A DNA stretch of 64,000 bases, from NCBI GenBank assembly GCA_007570785.1, contig ML664161.1, positions 11,082,454-11,146,453 on the forward strand, written 5' to 3'. The notes beneath the pieces are model-generated. The model was given only the letters and a program-made list of their open reading frames with translations, did no database searches and was not told the origin of the DNA. The position numbers and the translations under genes are program-made. The DNA is from Antilocapra americana (lineage: Eukaryota > Chordata > Mammalia > Artiodactyla > Antilocapridae). Below, in pieces: positions 23,963-35,533 of the stretch; the stretch's first letter is position 1; every line of letters starts with the position of its first letter.

Positions 23963-26900
23963 TAGTTCAGTTCAGTTCAGTTGCTCAGTCTTGTCCGACT
24001 CTTTGTGACCCATGAAGTACAGCATGCCAGGCTTCCCTCTCCATCACCAACTCCTGGAGCTTACTCAAAATCATGTCATCAAGTCAGTGATGCCACCCAA
24101 CCATCTCATCCTCTGTTGTCCCCTTCTCCTCCTGCCTTCAATCTTTCCCAGAATCAGGGTCTTTTCAAATGAGTCAGTTCTTCCCATAAGGTGGCCAAAG
24201 TATTACAGTTTCAGATTCAGGATCAATCTTTTCCAGTGAATACCCAGTACTGATTTCCTTTAGGATGGACTGGTTGGATCTCCTTGCAGTCCAAGGGATG
24301 TTCAAGAATCTTCTCCAATACCACATTTCAAAAGCATCAGTTCTTCAGTGCTCAGCTTTCTTTATAGTCCAACTCTCACAACCATACATGACTACTGGAA
24401 AAACCATAGCTTTGACTAGATTGACCTTTGTTGGCAAAGTAATGTCTCTGCTTTTTAATATGCTGTCTAGGTTGGTCATATCTTATCTTCCAAGGAGCAA
24501 GTGTCTTTTAATTTCATGGCTGCAGTCACCATCTGCAGTGATTTTGGAGCCCAAGAAAATAAAGTCTGACACTGTTTCCATTGTTTCCTCGTCTATTTGC
24601 CATGAAGTGATGGAACTGGATGCCATGATCTTAGATTTCTGAATATTGAGCTTTAAGCCAACTTTTTCACTCTCTTTCAATTCATCAAGAGGCTCTTTAG
24701 TTCTTCTTTGCTTTCTGCTATAAGGGTGGTGTCATCTGCATATCTGAGGTTATTGATATTTCCCCTAGTAATCTTGATTCCCGCTTGGGCTTCCTCCAGC
24801 CTGTCATTTCTCATGATGTACTCTACATATAAGGTAAATAAGCAGGGTGATAATATACATCCTTGATATACTCCTTTCCCGATTTGGAACCAATGTGTTT
24901 TTCCATGTGCAGTTCTAACTGTTGCTTCTTGACCTGCATACAGATTTCTCAGGAGGCAGATCCGGTGGTCTGGTATTCCCATCTCTTGAAGGATTTTCCA
25001 CAGTTTATTGTGATCCACACAGCCAAAGGCTTTGGCATATTCAATAAAGAAGAAGTAGATATTTTTCTGGAACTCTCTTGGTTTATCAATGATCCAACAG
25101 AGTTGGCATTTGATCTCTGGTTCCTCTGCTTTTTCCAAACCCAGCTTGAACATCTAGAAGTTCATGGTTCACGTACTGTTGAAGCCTGGCTTGGAGAATT
25201 TTGAGCATTACTTCACTAGTGTGTGAGATGAGTGCAATTGTGCAGTAGTTTGAGTATTCTTTGGGATTGGAATGAAAACTGACCTTTTCTAGTCCTGTGG
25301 CCACTGCTGAGTTTTCCAAATTTGCTGGCATATTGAGTGCAGCACTTTCACAGCATCATGTTTTAGGATTTGAAATAGCTCAACTGGAATTCCATCAGCT
25401 CCACTAGCTTTGTTCTTAGTGATCTTCCTAAGGCCCACATGACTTTGCATTCCAGGATGTCTGGCTCTAGGAAAGTGATCACATCATTATGATTATCTGG
25501 GTCGTGAAGATCTTTTTTGTATATTTCTTCTGTGTTTTCTTGCCACCTCTTCTTAATATCTTCTGCTTCTTTTAGGTCCATACCATTTCTGTCCTTTTTG
25601 TGCCCATCTTTGCATGAAATATTCCCATGGTTTCTCTAATTGTCTTGAAGTGATCTCTAGTCTTTCTTATTCTATTGTTTTCCTCTCTTTCTTTGCATTG
25701 ATCACTGAGGAAGGCTTTCTTATCTCTCCTTGCTATTCTTTGGAACTCTGTATTCAAATGGGTATATCTTTCCTTTTCTCCTTTCCCTTTCACATCTTTT
25801 CTTTTCTCAGCTATTTGTCAGTACTTCTCGGACATTTTGCCATTTTGCATTTCTTTTTCTTGATGATGACCTTGATCACTGCCTCCTGTGCAGTGTCACG
25901 AACTTCTGTCCATAGTTCTTCAGGCACTCTATCAGACCTAATCCCTTGAATCTATTTCTCACTTCCACTGTATAATCGTAAGGGATTTGATTTAGGTCAT
26001 ACCTGAATGGCCTAGCTGTTTTCTCTACTTTCTTCAATATACATCTGAATTTAGCAATAAGGAGTTCATTATCTGGGCCACAGTCACCTCCCAGTCTTGT
26101 TTTTGCTGACTGGTCTTGTTTATGTTGACTTCTTCTTTGGCTGCAAAGAATATAATCAATCTGATTTCAATATTCACCATCTGGTGATGTCCATGTGTAG
26201 AGTCATCTTTTATGTTGTTGGCAGAGGGTGTTTCCTGTGACCAGTGTGTTCTCTTGGCAAAACTCTGTTTGCCTTTGACCTGCTTTGTTTTGTACTTCAA
26301 GGCCAAACTTGACTGTTACTCCAGGTATCTCTTGACTTCCTACTTTTGCTTTCCAGTCCCCTGTAATGAAAAGGACTTCTTTTTTGTGTGTTGGTTCTAG
26401 AAGGTCTTATAGGTCTTCATGGATCCATTCAATTTCAGCTTCTTCAGCTTTATTGGGTAAGTTATAGACTTGGATTACTGTAATAATGAATGGTTTGCCT
26501 TGGAAACCAACAGAGATCATTCAGTCGTTTTTGAGATTGCATCCAAGTACTACATTTCAGACTCTTTTGTTGACTGTGAGTACTACTTTATTTCTTCGAG
26601 GGGATTCTTTCCCACAGTGTAGTAGATGTAATGGTCATCTGAATTAAATTCACCCATTCCAGTTCATTTTAGTTCGTTGATTTCTATAATGTTGATGTTC
26701 ACTCTTGCCATCTCCTATTTGACCACTTCCAATTTGCCTTGATTCATGGACCTGGCATTCCAGATTCCTATGCAATGTTACTCTTAACAGCATCTGACTC
26801 TACTTCCATCACCAGTCACATTCACAACTGTGTGTTGTTTTTGCTTTGGCTCTGTCTCTTCATTCTTTCTGGAGTTATTTCTCCACTGATCTCCAGTAGC

Positions 26901-27500
26901 ATATTGGGCACCTACCAACCTGAGGAGTTCATCTTTCAGTGTCCTTTCTGTTTGCCTTTTCATGCTGTTTATGGGGTTCTCAAAGCAAGAATATTGAGGT
27001 GGTTTGCCATTCCCTTTTCCAGTAAACCACGTTTTGTCAGACCTCTCCACCATGACCCATCTGTCTTGGGTGGCCCTACACGGCATGGGTCATAGTTTCA
27101 TTGAGTTAGACGAGGCTGTGATTAGGTTGGTTAGTTTTCTGTGATTGTGGTTTTCATTCTGTCTGCCCTCTGATGGAGAAGGATAAGAGGCTCATGGAAA
27201 GTTCCTGATGGGAGAGACTGACTGAGGGGGAAACTGGACCTTGTTCTGATGGGTGGGGCCATGCTCAATATGTTTTTAATCCAGTTTTCTGTTGAAGGGC
27301 AGGGCTATGTTCCCTCCGTGTTATCTGACTTGAGGCCAAACTATGGTGGAGGTAATGAAGATAATGGGAACCCCCTTCAAATTGTTCCACGCAGGCACTG
27401 CTGCACTCAGTGGCCCCAACCCTGCAGCAGGCCACCACCAACCCATGACTCCACTGGAAACTCCTGGACCTTCAAAGGCAAGTCTCAGTCAGTCTCTTAT
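23963..27500 (-). mobile_element. Near full-length BovB LINE, minus strand
   Basis: At about 3.5 kb this is the longest BovB in the window. The 3' terminus is at the left, with four tandem 'gttca' repeats before the BovB terminus 'gctcagtcttgtccgactctttgtgaccc'. Going right, the minus strand passes through the C-terminal region, the reverse transcriptase (24677-25331), the linker (25363-25793) and the endonuclease (about 26034-26720). The N-terminal part (26784-27086) and a 5' untranslated part follow, the latter fading out near 27500. The 5' boundary is approximate and I see no clear target-site duplication. Coding frames are broken many times. Confidence 0.9.
23990..27086 (-). pseudogene. 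BovB ORF2 remnant (endonuclease-reverse transcriptase)
   Basis: The ancestral product is a single polyprotein with an N-terminal APE-type endonuclease and an RTE-class reverse transcriptase. Surviving pieces on the minus strand, in coding order, are listed here. The N-terminal segment is at 27086-26784 (MPCRATQDRWVMVERSDKTW and an NNSRKNEETEPKQKQ stretch). An endonuclease piece is at 26306-26034 and the linker at 25793-25363. RT pieces are at 25331-25086, 25153-24677 and 24680-24483. RT motif C is intact (RYADDTTL). Motif A reads FIEYAKAFG rather than FIDYAKAFD, so the first catalytic aspartate is glutamate and the second position is glycine. With several frameshifts and the motif A change it is not functional. 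Confidence 0.88.
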
Positions 27501-28394
27501 GGTTTCACAAGTTTTATTTATGGGAATAAAATCTTTTATTCCATGATTAGATCAAAGATATCAAAGTCAGATGTTCTGAGGGGGCAGCGTCATTTTAATT
27601 TTTCTTTAAAATAATATAGGGATAATACACTGGGGATGACACACCTAGAAAATGTATGGAAGTTACAACATTTAATGTTGTTCCTAGCAAGAAGTTGTCC
27701 TTAGTTTGGTATTCCAACTTGATATTATCCTTGATGCAATTCAATGCTACTAGTTAAATCAGGAAAAGTTTAATCTCTTGGTGACTCAAGTGGCACTTAG
27801 TTTTTTCAAGCTAGAAAAGACTGGTCTCCAAGTGTCCAGTCTAATTACTTATTTAAACCCTGTATCCTATTCTGAGAATATTTCCAAAATCAAATTTGTT
27901 CTTGAACTGCTGTACCCTCTATTATATCTTTTATTTTTAAGATGAGTTTTATTTCCTCTTTTACTGAAAGAAGTGACAAGTTACACTGATTTTGTGTTTA
28001 CCATAAGCTATTAGGATAGCAGGCTGAAAGAGGATTCTGAAATAATATGGATATAAATTATAATCAGTATATTGCTGGCATTGAGGTTGATCTTATGAAG
28101 ATAAAGGAGAAAAAATGCTCCAAAAATAGGTGCTATCTACATGAGACTAACTCTCCATTCACTAGTAGTGATATAAACCTATTTCTCATCTATGTACTGG
28201 ATATTTCTATATAAAGAAGTGTTTTCTAATATATATGGTAATTACCAGTATGAGGGACAAGGAAGGGGGGGGCAATACAAAGGTAGGGGAAGAAGGTTTA
28301 TTATAGAATTATATGCAATAATGCGTGAAACTTCTTAAAATTGTGAAGTACTTTAGAGTTTAAAGAACCTTTTACTGTTCTTTTTTTAACTGTA
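27501..28394. other. Unique sequence, no gene seen
   Basis: No gene is recognised between the BovB 5' end and the SINE pair. A run of eight G lies at 28265-28272. Confidence 0.5.
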
Positions 28395-28638
28395 GGCCAT
28401 GGAATTCTCCAGGCCAGAATACTGGAGTGGGTAGCCTTTCCCTTCTCCAGGGGATCTTCCCAGCCCAGGAGATTGAACCCAGGTCTCCCGCATTGCACAG
28501 CTAAGCCAGAGGGAAGCCCCAGAATACTGGAGTGGGTAGCCTATCACTTCTCCAGTGGATATTCCTGACTCAGGAGTCCAACCAGAGTCTCCTGCATTGT
28601 TAGTGGATTCTTTACCAACTGAGCTATCAGGGAAGCCT
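28395..28638 (-). mobile_element. Two partial Bov-tA SINEs in tandem, minus strand
   Basis: The first unit (28395-28520) carries the BovA part and tRNA-derived part ending in 'ctaagccagagggaagcccc'. The second unit (28521-28638) restarts with 'agaatactggagtgggtagcct', which is identical to the first unit at 28416, and ends with 'ctgagctatcagggaagcct'. The shared starts are 105 bp apart. The second unit lacks the 3' part, so the pair looks like a tandem duplication or a second insertion into the first. Confidence 0.85.
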
Positions 28639-28838
28639 ATAAAGAAGAAGTGTTTACTATTTTCACAGACTTTTTTTCTAACCATATCAAACCATCTCAT
28701 GAAGGCATGAAGTTGTCAAAAAGAAAATCAGTCCAAGCCATCTCTAATCAAAATATTTCCAAATATATAAATTAGTCATAACAGCAACTCTGTATACAAA
28801 GGTAGCATTTAAAAAAAAAACTTAAAATATAGTGTGGT

Positions 28839-28853
28839 CATTACTGTTATCTT
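28839..28853. repeat. Target-site duplication, left copy (full-length L1)
   Basis: The 15-bp sequence cattactgttatctt recurs exactly at 35534-35548. It directly precedes the poly(T) end of the minus-strand L1, so the pair bounds one target-primed insertion. Confidence 0.92.
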
Positions 28854-29159
28854 TTTTTTTTTTTAAATTTTTTTATTATTGTTTTTGCCATACATTGTCA
28901 TGATATCACCATGGGTTTACATATGCTTCCCCTCCGGGTCCCCCCTCCCTCCTCCCTCCCCCCCCGGGAAATCTCGCTGCACCAGTCCCGAGCATCAATC
29001 CTGGGCTGGCGATTGATTAGACACATGACAATTAACATGCTTCAATGCCCTTCTCCCATCTCATCCCACCCTTACCCTCATCCACAAAGTCCACAAGTCT
29101 ATTCTATACATCTGCGTTCCTTTTGTTGTCTCCCATGTTGGGTTCTCATTACTGTCTTT
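28854..29159 (-). other. L1 3' UTR with G-rich tract and poly(A) signal
   Basis: On the minus strand a G-rich tract (28929-28965) holds four runs of three or more G. This is followed by 'aagcatatgtaaaccc', 'acaatgtatggcaaaaac' and AATAATAAAAAAA with the A tail. G-rich polypurine tracts are a known feature of mammalian L1 3' UTRs and can form G-quadruplexes. The same arrangement recurs at 43743-43920 and 62445-62736. Confidence 0.85.
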
Positions 29160-32100
29160 CTAAATTCCATATATATGTGTTAATATACTGTATTGTTGTT
29201 TTTGCTTCTGGCTTACTTCACTCTGGATAATGGGCTCCAGTTTCATCCATCTGAGTAGAATTGCTTCAAATGAATTTTTTTTAATGCTGAGTAATATTCC
29301 ATTGTGTATATATACCACAGCTTTCTTATCCATTCGTCAGTTGATGGGCATCTAGGTTGCTTCCATGTCCTGGCTATTGTAAACAATGCAGCGATGAACA
29401 TTGGGGTGCACGTGGCTCTTTCAATTCTGGTTTCCTCGGTGTATATGCCCAGCAGTGGGATTGCCGGGTCATATGGCAGGTCTATTTGCAGCTTTTTAAG
29501 GAACCTCCACACTGTTTTCCATAGTGGCTGTACTAGTTTGCATTCCCACCAACAGTGTAAGAGGGTTCCCTTTTCTCCACATCCTCTCCAGCATTTATTG
29601 CTTGTAGACTTTTGGATGGCAGCCATTCTGACTGGTGTAAAGTGGTACCTCATTGTAGTTTTGATTTGCATTTCTCTGATAATGAGTGATGTTGAGCATC
29701 TTTTCATGTGTTTGTTAGCCATTTTTATATCTTCCTTGGAGAAATGTCTGTTAAGTTCTTTGGCCCACTTTTTAATTGGGTTGTTTATTTTTCTAGAATG
29801 GAGCTGCAGGAGTTGTTTGTAAATTTTTGAGATTAATTGTTTGTCTGTTGCTTCATTGGCTATTATTTTCTCCCATTCTGAAGGCTATCTTTTCACCTTG
29901 CTTATAGTTTCCTTTGTTGTGCAAAAGCTTTTAATTTTAATTAGGTCCCATTTGTTTATTCGTGTTTTTATTTCCAATATTCTGGGAGGTGGGTCATGGA
30001 GTATCCCGCTTTGGATTATAGCAGAGAGTGTTTTGCCTATGTTATCCTCTAGGAGTTTTATAGTTTCTGGTCTTATGCTTAGATCTTTAATCCATTTTGA
30101 GTTTATCTTTGTGTATGGTGTTAGAAAGTGATCTAGTTTCATTCTTTTACAAGTGGCTGTCCAGTTTTCCAAGCACCACTTGTTAAAGAGGTTGTCTTTT
30201 CTCCATTGTATATTCTTGCCTCCTTTGTCAAAGATAAGGTGTCCATAGATGCGTGGATTTATCTCTGGGCTTTCTATTCTGTTCCATTGATCTATATTTC
30301 TGTCTTTGTGCCAGTACCATACTGTCTTAATGACTGTGGATTTGTAGTATAGCCTAAAGTCAGGTAGGTTGATTCCGCCAGTTCCATTCTTCTTTCTCAA
30401 GATTGCTTTGGCTATACGAGGTTTTTTGTATTTCCATACAAATTGAGAAATTATTTGTTCTAATTCTTTGAAGAAGATCTCTGGTAGCTTGATAGGAATT
30501 GCATTGAATCTATAGATTGCTTTAGGTAGTATACTCATTTTCACTATATTGATTCTTCCAGTCCACGAACACGGCCCATTTCTCCATCTGTTTGTGTCCT
30601 CCTTGATTTCTTTCATCAGTGTTCTATAGTTTTCTATATACAAGTCTTTTGATTCTTTAGGTAGAAATACTCCTAAGTATTTTATTCTTTTTGTTTCGAT
30701 GGTGAATGGGATTGTTTCCTTAATTTCTCTTTCTGATTTCTCACTGTTAGTGTATAGGAATGCCAGGGATTTCTGTGTGTTGATTTTGTATCCTGAAACT
30801 TTGCTATATTCACTGATTAGCTCTAGTAATTTTCTCGTAGAGTCTTTAGGGTTTTCAATATAGAGGATCATGTCATCAGCAAACAGAGAGAGTTTTACTT
30901 CTTCTTTTCCAATCTGTATTCCTTTGATTTCTTTATCTGCTCTGATTGCTGTGGCCAAAACTTCCAAAACTATGTTGAATAGTAGTGGTGAGAGTGGGCA
31001 CCCTTGTCTTGTCCCTGATTTCAGGGGGAATGCTTCCAGTTTTTCACCATTGAGGATAATGTTTGCTGTGGGTTTGTCATATATAGCTTTTATTATGTTG
31101 AGGTATGTTCCTTCTATTCCTACTTTATGGAGGGTTTTTATCATAAATGGATGTTGAATTTTGTCAAAGGCTTTCTCTGCATCTATTGAGATAATCATGT
31201 GATTTTTATTTTTTAATTTGTTAATGTGGTGTATTACATTGATCGATTTACGAATATTGAAGAATCCTTGCATCCCTGGGATAAAGCCTACTTGATCATG
31301 ATGTATGATCTTTTTGATGTGTTGTTGGATTCTATTTGCTAGAATTTGGTGAGGATTTTTGCATCTAAGTTCATCAGTGATATTGGCCTGTAGTTTTCTT
31401 TTTTTGTGGCATCTTTGCCGGGTTTTGGAATTAGGGTGATGGAGGCCTCATAGAATGAGTTTGGAAGTTTACCTTCGTCTGCAATTTTCTGGAAGAGTTT
31501 GAGTAGAATAGGTGTTAGCTCTTCTCTAAATTTTTGGTAGAATTCAGCTGTGAAGCCATCTGGTCCTGGGCTTTTGTTTTTTGGAAGATTTCTGATTACG
31601 GTTTCAATTTCCGTGCTTGTGATGGGTCTATTAATATTATCTATCTCTTCCTGGTTTAGTCTTGGAAAGTTATACTTTTCTAGGAATTTGTCCATTTCAT
31701 CCAAATTGTCCAGTTTATTTGCATATAGTTGCTGATAATAGTCTCTTATGATCCTTTGTATTTCTGTGTTTTCTGTTGTGATCTCTCCGTTTTCATTTCT
31801 AATTCTGTTGATTTGGTTCTTCTCCCTTTGTTTCTTGATGAGTCTGGCTAATGGTTTGTCAATTTTATTTATCTTCTCAAAGAACCAGCTTTTGGCTGGG
31901 TTGATTTTTGCTATGGTCACTTTTGTTTCCTTTGCATTTATTTCTGCCCTGATCTTTAAGATTTCTTTCCTTCTACTAGACCTGGGCTTCTGCATCTCTT
32001 CCCTTTCTAGTTGCTTTAGGTGTATAGTAAGGTCATTTATTTGATTTTTCTCTTGTTTCCTGAGGTGAGCTTGTATTGCTATGAACTTTCCCCTTAGCAT

Positions 32101-32977
32101 TGCTTTCACAGTGTCCCATAGGTTTTGAGCTGTTGTGTTTTCATTTTCATTCGTTTCCATGCATAACTGAATTTCATTTTTAATTTCTTCTGCGATTTGT
32201 TGGTTATTCAGCAGTGTGTTGTTGAGCCTCCATATGTTGGAAGTTTTGAGAGGTTTTCTCCTGTAGTTGATATCTAATCTCACTGCATTGTGGTCAGAAA
32301 AGATGCTCGGGATGATTTCAATATTTTTGTATTTATCAAGGTTAGATTTATGGCCCAGGATGTGATCTATCCTGGAGAAGGTCCCGTGTGCACTTGAGAA
32401 AAAGGTGAAATTCCTTGTTTTGGGGTGGAATGACCTATAGATATCAATTAGGTCTAGTTGGTCCATTGTTTCATTTAAAGTTTGAATTTCCTTGTTACTT
32501 TTCTGTCTAGTTGATCTATCCATTGGTGTGAGTGGTGTATTAAAGTCTCCCACTATTATTGTGTTGTTGTTGATTTCCCCTTTCATATTTGTTAGCATTT
32601 GCCTTACATATTGTGGAGCTCCTATGTTAGGTGCATAAATATTTATAATTGTTATTTCTTCCTCCTCGATTGATCCTTTGATCATTATGTAATGTCCATC
32701 TTTATCTCTTTTCACTTCCTTTATTTTAAAGTCTACTTTATCAGATATGAGTATTGCCACTCCTGCTTTCTTTTTGGTCTTTATTTGCATGGAATATCTT
32801 TTTCCAGCCTTTAACTTTCAGTCTATATGTGTCCCTAGGTTTGAGGTGGGTCTCTTGTAGACAACATATATAGGGGTCTTGTTTCTGTATCCAATCGGCC
32901 AATCTTTGTCTTTTGGTTGGGGCATTCAGCCCGTTTACATTTAAGGTAATTTTTGATAAGTATGATCCTGCTGCCAT
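29160..32977 (-). pseudogene. L1 ORF2 (endonuclease/reverse transcriptase), four lesions
   Basis: ORF2p nicks target DNA and reverse-transcribes L1 RNA at the nick. ATG is at 32977 and the ancestral TAG is at 29162-29160. The corrected length would be 1272 codons, normal for L1. Endonuclease landmarks are LNVNGLN, QETHL, VGDFN and SDHNAV. RT landmarks are SIDAEKAFD (motif A) and FADDM (motif C), both intact. A cysteine-rich C-terminal part follows. Lesions, in coding order, are an extra base in the T5 run at 32771-32775, a missing base in the T3 run at 31345-31347, a CAG-to-TAG change at 29887-29885, and a missing base in the T8 run at 29275-29282. The second copy at 62737-64000 has glutamine at the nonsense position and nine T at the last run, which supports reading both as lesions here. 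Confidence 0.95.
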
Positions 32978-33049
32978 TTATTTTATTGTTTTGGGTTCCA
33001 GATTATCTATCCCATCAGTGTTTCCTATCTAGGAAAGATCCTTTAGCAT

Positions 33050-33955
33050 TCATTGGAGGGCTGGTTTGTTGTTGCTGAATTCTCTCAGTTTCTGCTTGTC
33101 TGAGAAAATTTTGAATTCTCCTTCAAATTTGAATGAGATCCTTGCTGGGTAGAGTAGTCGGGGTTGTAGATTGTTTTCTTCCATGACTTTAAGTATGTTT
33201 TGCCATTCCCTTCTGGCCTGAAGCATTTCTGTTGAGAGATCAGCTGTTATCCTTATGGGATTCCCCTTGTGAGTTATTTTTTGCTTCTCCCTTGCTGCTT
33301 TTAATATTTGGTCTTTGTATTTGATATTTGCCAATTTGATTAATATGTGTCTTGGGGTGTCCCGCTTGGGGTTCATTCTATTTGGGATTCTCTGTGTTTC
33401 TTGGACCTGAGTGGCTATTTGCTTCCCCAATTTAGGGAAGTTTTCTACAATTATCTCTTCAAGAATTTTCTGATGGTCTTTCTTTTTGTCTTCTTCTTCT
33501 GGGACTCTTATGATTCGAATATTGGTGCGTTTAATATTGTCCCAGAGGTCTCTAAGGTTGTCTTCATTTCTTTTAATTCTTTTTTCATTTTTCCTTTCTG
33601 TTTCATTTATTTCTGTCATTCTGTCTTCTACCTCACTTATTCTGTCTTCTATCTCTGTTATTCTACTGTTGGTTCCCTCCAGGGTGTTTTTGATCTCATT
33701 TATTGCATTATTCATTGTATTTTGTCTCTTTTTCATTTCTTCTAAGTCTTTGTTAAAGCTTACCTGCATCTTCTCAATCCTTGCCTGCAGGTTATTGAGC
33801 TGCAACTCCAACTTATTTTCCAGGTTTTGGATCATTTTCACTATCATTATTCGGAATTCTTTGTCAGGTAGACTTCCTATCTCTTCGTCTTTTGTTTGGT
33901 CTAGGGGGTATTTATCCTGTTCCTTTACTTGCTGGGTATTTCTCTGCCTTTTCAT
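33050..33955 (-). CDS. L1 ORF1 protein, intact, 301 aa
   Basis: ORF1p is the trimeric RNA-binding chaperone that packages L1 RNA in cytoplasmic particles with ORF2p. The frame is open from ATG (33955) to TGA (33052-33050) and gives 301 residues, within the usual range for ruminant L1. Residues about 40-130 form a long heptad-rich coiled coil (IVKMIQNLENKLELQLNNLQ, ITEIEDRISEVEDRM). Residues about 145-240 form the RRM-like domain (TNIRIIRVPEEEDKKK, PRHILIKLANIKYK). The C-terminal domain ends in KPALQ. In NIRIIRVPE the second R stands where a G is common in L1 families. The start is supported by its position 72 bp upstream of ORF2 and by the basic MKRQRNTQQVKEQDK N-terminus. It is transcribed, if at all, from the L1 5' UTR promoter. 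Confidence 0.93.
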   Translation of the reverse strand: MKRQRNTQQVKEQDKYPLDQTKDEEIGSLPDKEFRIMIVKMIQNLENKLELQLNNLQARIEKMQVSFNKDLEEMKKRQNTMNNAINEIKNTLEGTNSRITEIEDRISEVEDRMTEINETERKNEKRIKRNEDNLRDLWDNIKRTNIRIIRVPEEEDKKKDHQKILEEIIVENFPKLGKQIATQVQETQRIPNRMNPKRDTPRHILIKLANIKYKDQILKAAREKQKITHKGNPIRITADLSTEMLQARREWQNILKVMEENNLQPRLLYPARISFKFEGEFKIFSDKQKLREFSNNKPALQ

Positions 33956-35533
33956 CTTGTTTATCTTGCTGTGTTGTCCCTTTATTGTGGGGATTCCTCT
34001 CTATGGGAGGGGTTGGATGTGTGGTTTGTCGAAATTTCCTGGGTGGAAAGGCTTGTGTGGTTTTCTGGTGGGTGAGTCTAGGTTTCCTCACTGTTACTAG
34101 CAAGAGATAAGAATGGGGAGAAAGCAGTCAAGCCAATGATCTCACTCCCAGGTAGCAGTGGGTACTGGAGCTTGGATCTTAAAAGGTACAAAGTTGATAC
34201 CAGGTACTAATGAGCAAAGATTAAAAATCTAGAGTAAAGACTGGGTTCTCAAAGATACTTTAAAAAAAAAAAACGGAAAATAAAAATAAAGGGAAAAAAG
34301 AAATAAGAAGAAGAAATAAAAAAAAAATAGCAAGGTCATATGGGACTTAAAAATTCTGAAGAAAAAAAAAAGAAGAAGAAAAAGAAAAGAAAAAGAAAAA
34401 AAACAATATATATATATATATATAAAAGTTTTAAAAATTTAAAAGATGTTCCTAGTACAGTTATAATTAAGGCTTTCTCTGGTGCTGGTGCATTCGGTGA
34501 AGGGAAGGGTCTGTAGATTTTCAGGTGATTCCCTGGTCCAACTTCTCCTTCTCACAGTCTATAGACTCCTTTCTATGCAGTTAGCGCCACCTGCAGGGCT
34601 TTAATTTGCTTCTCCTGTCTGTTTCAAAGCTGTTAGCTCTGGTAGCGTCTTTTGTCTGCTGGTCTTTTAAGTGTCTATTCAGCGCTTTGGAGTTTGCCCT
34701 GCTCCTGGTGAGAGGGCTTCCCCCGCCCCCTCTGCTCAGGCTCTCTGTCGTCCGCCCAGCACAGTTGGGGAGTGGGGCTTCTCCTCTCCCCCAGCCCGGC
34801 CACTCTGTTTTCTCGGCGTGCAGCTGAGCACTCCTTCTAAGGTGTATACAGCACCGATCTGTCCAGAATCCCTGGAAGTCTTGGTTAGCCTCCCCGGGGC
34901 TGGGTTATGCCCACTGCTCTCAGGCAGGGGCTGGGCCGGTCCGCAGCCTGCAGCTGGCCAGCCTCTCTGTTGACTCCTCACCACCCTTTGTTTTGTGCAC
35001 GGGCCTGGGGGGGAGGGGGAGCTTTTCCTGGAAGGTTAGGTCCCTCAGGCTGCTCCGTTCCCTGAGCCCGCGGCCCGCCCCTCCCTGAGCAGGAGTAGTC
35101 CACTTCGGCTGTGCTGCCGCTCGGCTGTTCCTTGTAGCCAGAGACGAACCTTGCAGGGCTTAGCTATTAATCTGCTTCTGCTCTCAGTTATATTGCTCTC
35201 CAAGATCCACCGCAGATCTGCCAGAGAGAATGCTCCCTGGTATTCGGAAACCTTTCTCCTCTTTTTTTTTTTTTCGTCTTTATTCCAGACTCCCCTTCCG
35301 GGACGGAACCCGTCCCCAGCTCTTTGTCTCTCCCTCTACTTTTTTTTCTTTTCTTTCTTTTGTCCTACCTCCTCACGTCGGCACTGGGTCGCCTCTCCAG
35401 ATGCCCGATGTCCTCTGCCAGCATTCAGTTCCTGTTTTTTGGAGTTTGCTCGGCCTTTAAAAGTTCTTTTGGTATATTTATTGGGGAGAGAGTGTTCTCC
35501 CCGTCCTATTCCTCCGCCATCTTAGTTTCCCCC
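33956..35533 (-). promoter_or_regulatory. L1 5' UTR with internal promoter
   Basis: L1 5' UTRs carry an internal RNA polymerase II promoter that starts transcription at the element's first base. Here AAGATGGC (plus-strand gccatctt, 35516-35523) lies 10 bp inside the 5' end and matches the YY1 site found at the start of primate L1s. The part at 34690-35160 is GC-rich with many CpG, in contrast to the AT-rich surroundings. An A- and purine-rich tract with a (TA)n run at 34261-34440 separates it from ORF1. I infer promoter function from family knowledge. Confidence 0.75.
34261..34440. repeat. A-rich / (TA)n low-complexity tract in L1 5' UTR
   Basis: A-rich, AAG/AAAG-like purine sequence runs to about 34400 and ends in a TA dinucleotide run (34405-34423). 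It lies within the L1 5' UTR and may vary in length between alleles. Confidence 0.85.

Larger units (their letters stand above)
28854..35533 (-). mobile_element. Full-length L1 (bovine-type), minus strand
   Basis: This 6.68-kb element is complete at both ends. The minus-strand 5' end is at 35533 and contains AAGATGGC near its start. It is followed by a 1.58-kb GC-rich 5' UTR, ORF1 (33955-33050), a 72-bp spacer, ORF2 (32977-29160), a 306-bp 3' UTR with a G-rich tract and AATAAA, and an A tail. Exact 15-bp target-site duplications flank it (28839-28853 and 35534-35548). The exact duplication and few lesions indicate a relatively recent insertion. ORF1 is intact but ORF2 carries three single-base frameshifts and one nonsense codon, so this copy cannot move on its own. 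Confidence 0.96.

Noticed and set aside
25614..25949. 111-codon plus-strand frame
   Set aside because: It is the antisense shadow of the BovB linker region, which reads correctly on the minus strand.
33486..34100. 204-codon plus-strand open frame
   Set aside because: It is antisense to L1 ORF1 and its 5' flank, with the low-complexity Ser/Leu/Phe composition expected of an antisense reading.
35151..35525. 124-codon plus-strand frame antisense to the L1 5' UTR, reminiscent of primate L1 ORF0
   Set aside because: It begins with TTG rather than ATG, has low-complexity composition, and I know of no established ORF0 in ruminant L1s. Position alone is not enough to call it.
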